A DNA stretch of 64,000 nt from Rhizobium sp. SEMIA4064 (GTDB taxonomy: Bacteria; Pseudomonadota; Alphaproteobacteria; Rhizobiales; Rhizobiaceae). The notes below the pieces were generated by a model. That model did no database searches, was not told the origin of the DNA, and saw only the letters and a list, made by a program, of their open reading frames with translations. Every line of letters begins with the position of its first letter. The stretch's first letter is position 1. Below are positions 61,390 through 64,000 of this stretch, piece by piece. The stretch lies in the NCBI RefSeq assembly GCF_003025035.1, contig NZ_PYJN01000019.1, positions 496,001 to 560,000 on the forward strand, written 5' to 3'. The translations under genes and the position numbers were made by a program.

Positions 61390-62841
61390 ATGGATTCGAC
61401 AGATACCGCCCTGGAAGGCCAGACCTTCGCGATCGACCGTGACCCTCGCCTGCGCTACATCATTCCCGCCGTGGTCGCCGTCGCATTCCTGATGGAACAG
61501 CTTGATGCGACCATCCTCGTCACCGCCGTTCCCGATATCGCCAGAAGCCTCATCACCACACCGGTGCGGATGAACCTCGCGGTCACGACCTATATTCTGA
61601 CGCTCGCCATGTTCATCCCGGTCAGCGGCTGGTTCGCCGACCGCTTTGGCGCTCGACGCATCTTTGCGCTGTCGCTCTTCATCTTCACCCTTGGCTCCAT
61701 CCTGTGCGGCCTGACGACGAGCCTGCCGATGCTGATCGCGACCCGTGCCCTGCAGGGCTTCGGCGGCGCGATGATGACGCCGGTCGGCCGCCTCATCCTC
61801 ATCCGCAGCTTTCCCCGCAGTCAGTTGGTCACGGCGATGACCTACATGACGTTACCCGCCGTCATCGGCCCGGTGATCGGCCCCGTGCTCGGCGGCTTCC
61901 TCACGACCTATCTCTCCTGGCGATGGATCTTCTGGGTCAACCTGCCTTTCGGCATCATCGGCATGGTGATGGCGCTGCGCTATGTCCAGGACACGGCGCG
62001 CGACACCACGATCAAATTCGATTTACCGGGCTTCATCATGGTCGGCGTCGGCTGCGTGTTGCTGCAATATGGCATCGAGAATGTCGGTCGGCCGACCATT
62101 CCCGTCTGGGCCATCGTCGTCGTTCTTGCCGCTGCCGGCCTGCTTCTCTTCGGCTTCATCCGCTATGCGAAGACGGCGGAATCGCCGGCCGTCGACTTGA
62201 CGCTGTTCAAACTGCGCACGTTCCGCGTCGGCACATTGGCCGGCGGCATCTGTCGCGTCGGCCTCAACGGCACGCCCTTCCTGTTGCCGCTGATGCTGCA
62301 GGTCGGCTTCGGCTTGAGCCCAATCGTCTCGGGCACGCTGACCTTCGTCAGCGCATTAAGCGCTCTCGCCGTCCGCCCGGTGTCATCGGTGCTGCTACGT
62401 CGTTACGGCTTCGACCGCGTGCTGATCTGGAGCGCCATCTTCGGCGCCGCCATCGTTGCCGGCTTCGCCCTGATCGGACCGGAGACGCCGCATTGGTTCA
62501 TCATCACCTATGTCTTCGTCTTCGGCCTTGCGCGCGCGGCGCAATTCATGACGTCGAACACTCTCTCCTATTCCGAAACGCCCGCCGCCCAGCTCAGCCG
62601 CGCCACCAGCCTCGGCGGCGTGCTGCAACAGTTGAGCGTCAGCTTCGGCGTCTCCATCGCCGCCATGCTGCTCGGCCTGGTCACATTGGATGGATCGGCG
62701 CTGACCCCGGAAAAATTCCACCTGGCATTCCTGCTAATGGCCGTGATCCCGCTCCTGGGCCTGCCCGGCTTCCTCATGCTGCGGCCGGAAGACGGCCGAC
62801 AGGTCAGCGGCCATTATCGCCAGCCGAAGGAAGCAGCCTGA
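61390..62841 (+). CDS. DHA2-family MFS drug exporter
   Basis: 483 residues, about 14 membrane helices. FLMEQLDATILVTAVPDIAR is motif D1 of the 14-helix drug:H+ antiporters; WFADRFGARRIFALS is motif A; PVIGPVLGGFLTTYLSWRWI is motif C. Unlike the exporter at 5571-7169 it has no membrane-fusion partner, so it works alone in the inner membrane. The ATG at 61390 starts MDSTDTALEGQTFAI. Substrate and regulator unknown. Confidence 0.92.
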   Translation: MDSTDTALEGQTFAIDRDPRLRYIIPAVVAVAFLMEQLDATILVTAVPDIARSLITTPVRMNLAVTTYILTLAMFIPVSGWFADRFGARRIFALSLFIFTLGSILCGLTTSLPMLIATRALQGFGGAMMTPVGRLILIRSFPRSQLVTAMTYMTLPAVIGPVIGPVLGGFLTTYLSWRWIFWVNLPFGIIGMVMALRYVQDTARDTTIKFDLPGFIMVGVGCVLLQYGIENVGRPTIPVWAIVVVLAAAGLLLFGFIRYAKTAESPAVDLTLFKLRTFRVGTLAGGICRVGLNGTPFLLPLMLQVGFGLSPIVSGTLTFVSALSALAVRPVSSVLLRRYGFDRVLIWSAIFGAAIVAGFALIGPETPHWFIITYVFVFGLARAAQFMTSNTLSYSETPAAQLSRATSLGGVLQQLSVSFGVSIAAMLLGLVTLDGSALTPEKFHLAFLLMAVIPLLGLPGFLMLRPEDGRQVSGHYRQPKEAA

Positions 62842-62853
62842 AATCTCGCGCCG

Positions 62854-64000
62854 TCAGGCGGCAATGGCCGATGGGCGCGGATGGACGAGGTGGTCGCGAA
62901 GTACGGCGCCGGAGCGGTCGACCTCCTGCAGCAGCACGTCGTAGCTCCAGAGGTCGGCAAGGTGCTGCAGCACGCGTTTGGCATCCATATCCTCCAGCAG
63001 GCCGCCATTCAGCACCGTATGCTTCAGCATAAGCCGCCGGTCGCCGGCAAGATCGACATCGACGATCTCGATATGCGGATCGATCCAGCCGACATCATAT
63101 TGCCGTGCCAGCTCGCGTCGTATGCGTTTGTAGCCGCGCTCGTCGTGGATTGCGGCCACCAGCAATCCCTCCTCCTCTTCCGGATCGTCCGTGAGGTGGA
63201 ACATGCGCATCTTGCGCATCAGATGCGGGCTGAGGAATTGCGACACGAAGCTCTCGTCACGGTAATTAGCCCAGAGGTCGCGCAGCACCGCCATGGCATC
63301 GCCAGTCCCGGCGATATCCGGAAACCATTGCCGGTCCTCTTCCTTCGGCTTCGTGACGATCCGCTCGATATCCTGCATCATGGCGAAACCGAGCGCGTAA
63401 GGGTTGAAGCCGGAAAAGCGCGGATCGTTGAAGGAAGGCTGGAAGACGACATTGGTGTGCGACTTCAGGAATTCGAGGAAATCGCCGTCGCCAATGCCGC
63501 CAAGCTCGTGCAGCCGCGTCATGATGCGGTAATGCACATAGGTCGCGGTGCCTTCGTTCATGACCTTGGTCTGGCTTTGCGGGTAAAAATATTGCGCCAC
63601 ATGCCGGACGATGCGCAGGATCTCCCGCTGCCAAGGCTTCATCCGCGGCGCCATCTTCTCCAGGAAATAGAGGATATTTTCCTGCGGCAGGCCGGTGAGC
63701 GAGCGCCGGTGTTCCAAATCGAGATCGGGCGCCTTCTTGCCCTTTACGACAGGAACCGTCCGCCAGAGATCGTTGAAAATCCGCTCATCATATTCGCGCC
63801 GCTCGCGCTCGCGCCTTTCCTCGTCGCGCAGATCGAGCGTCTTCTTGCCCGCATAGCGATGGACGCCGTGCGACATCAGCGCATGCGCCGCATCCAGCGT
63901 CCGCTCCACCGCGGAATGGCCATAGCGCTCCTCGCAACGGGCGATATAGCCCTTGGCGAAGTTGAGGTAATCGAGAATACCCTCGGCGTCCGTCCAGAGC
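62854..64000 (-). CDS. SpoVR-family protein (N-terminus outside window)
   Basis: About 381 residues visible; the frame stays open to the window edge, so the start lies beyond it (the full family is about 500). Family marks: ARCEERYGHSAVERTLDAAH, the His-rich ALMSHGVHRYAGKKTLD, KVMNEGTATYVHYRIMTRLH and NPYALGFAMMQDIERI. SpoVR/YcgB proteins are stress-linked, often in a conserved set with a PrkA-type kinase and a YeaH-type protein, which should be just beyond the window (upstream on this strand). Converges with the MFS gene. Confidence 0.93.
   Translation of the reverse strand, partial: LWTDAEGILDYLNFAKGYIARCEERYGHSAVERTLDAAHALMSHGVHRYAGKKTLDLRDEERRERERREYDERIFNDLWRTVPVVKGKKAPDLDLEHRRSLTGLPQENILYFLEKMAPRMKPWQREILRIVRHVAQYFYPQSQTKVMNEGTATYVHYRIMTRLHELGGIGDGDFLEFLKSHTNVVFQPSFNDPRFSGFNPYALGFAMMQDIERIVTKPKEEDRQWFPDIAGTGDAMAVLRDLWANYRDESFVSQFLSPHLMRKMRMFHLTDDPEEEEGLLVAAIHDERGYKRIRRELARQYDVGWIDPHIEIVDVDLAGDRRLMLKHTVLNGGLLEDMDAKRVLQHLADLWSYDVLLQEVDRSGAVLRDHLVHPRPSAIAA

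Overview
The window is about 61-62% GC by eye and reads as a Rhizobiaceae chromosome, most like Rhizobium or Agrobacterium. The signs are densely packed sugar, polyol and polyamine import operons, each with its own LacI, LysR, IclR, SorC or RpiR regulator, small rhizobial hypothetical families, and two families of palindromic intergenic repeats. I saw no tRNA, rRNA, insertion sequence, prophage or CRISPR array. The first gene (LacI-type regulator) and the last gene (SpoVR) run off the window edges.

Layout. 1-5.4 kb: LacI-type regulator plus a VOC protein, then a convergent D-xylose unit (LacI-type regulator, xylB, xylA) with a LacI-type palindrome before the regulator. 5.5-10.2 kb: EmrAB-type efflux pair divergent from its TetR regulator, with two matching operators around face-to-face promoters, then an AraC/GyrI regulator. 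10.3-16.2 kb: TerC membrane protein with a leader hairpin, a small secreted protein, gltX-lysS and two hypotheticals. 16.4-22.9 kb: LysR regulator, a 17-bp LysR-type box, a polyamine ABC importer and an aminoaldehyde dehydrogenase. 23.1-24.0 kb: a 57-residue DUF1328 membrane protein behind a general-stress (EcfG-type) promoter, and a DUF1345 protein.

24.1-37.3 kb is the most unusual part. A ten-gene minus-strand operon (sugar ABC importer, enolase-superfamily sugar-acid dehydratase, mutarotase, Gfo/Idh dehydrogenase, MaoC hydratase, a solute-binding-protein fold with no signal peptide, SDR) faces a plus-strand arm (IclR regulator, amidohydrolase/lactonase, second MaoC protein, CaiB-type CoA-transferase). 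Sugar-acid enzymes and CoA-thioester enzymes appear to share one regulator. I cannot assign the substrate, and this is my main candidate for an undescribed pathway.

37.3-46.3 kb: lipoprotein, L,D-transpeptidase translationally coupled to an orphan glycine-betaine-type binding protein, transaldolase, SorC regulator, Ada-like DNA methyltransferase, DUF2244 protein, endonuclease III, EI24/CysZ-like membrane protein and RpiR regulator. 46.3-56.1 kb: a polyol locus (smoEFGK-mtlK type importer and dehydrogenase, HAD phosphatase, FGGY pentulose kinase, SorC regulator, RbsD/FucU mutarotase). 56.4-64 kb: OmpR-type two-component system, ROK kinase overlapping cutC, a membrane-anchored hypothetical, a DHA2 drug exporter and the partial SpoVR gene.

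Function calls rest on motifs and family resemblance read by eye. No database search was run.
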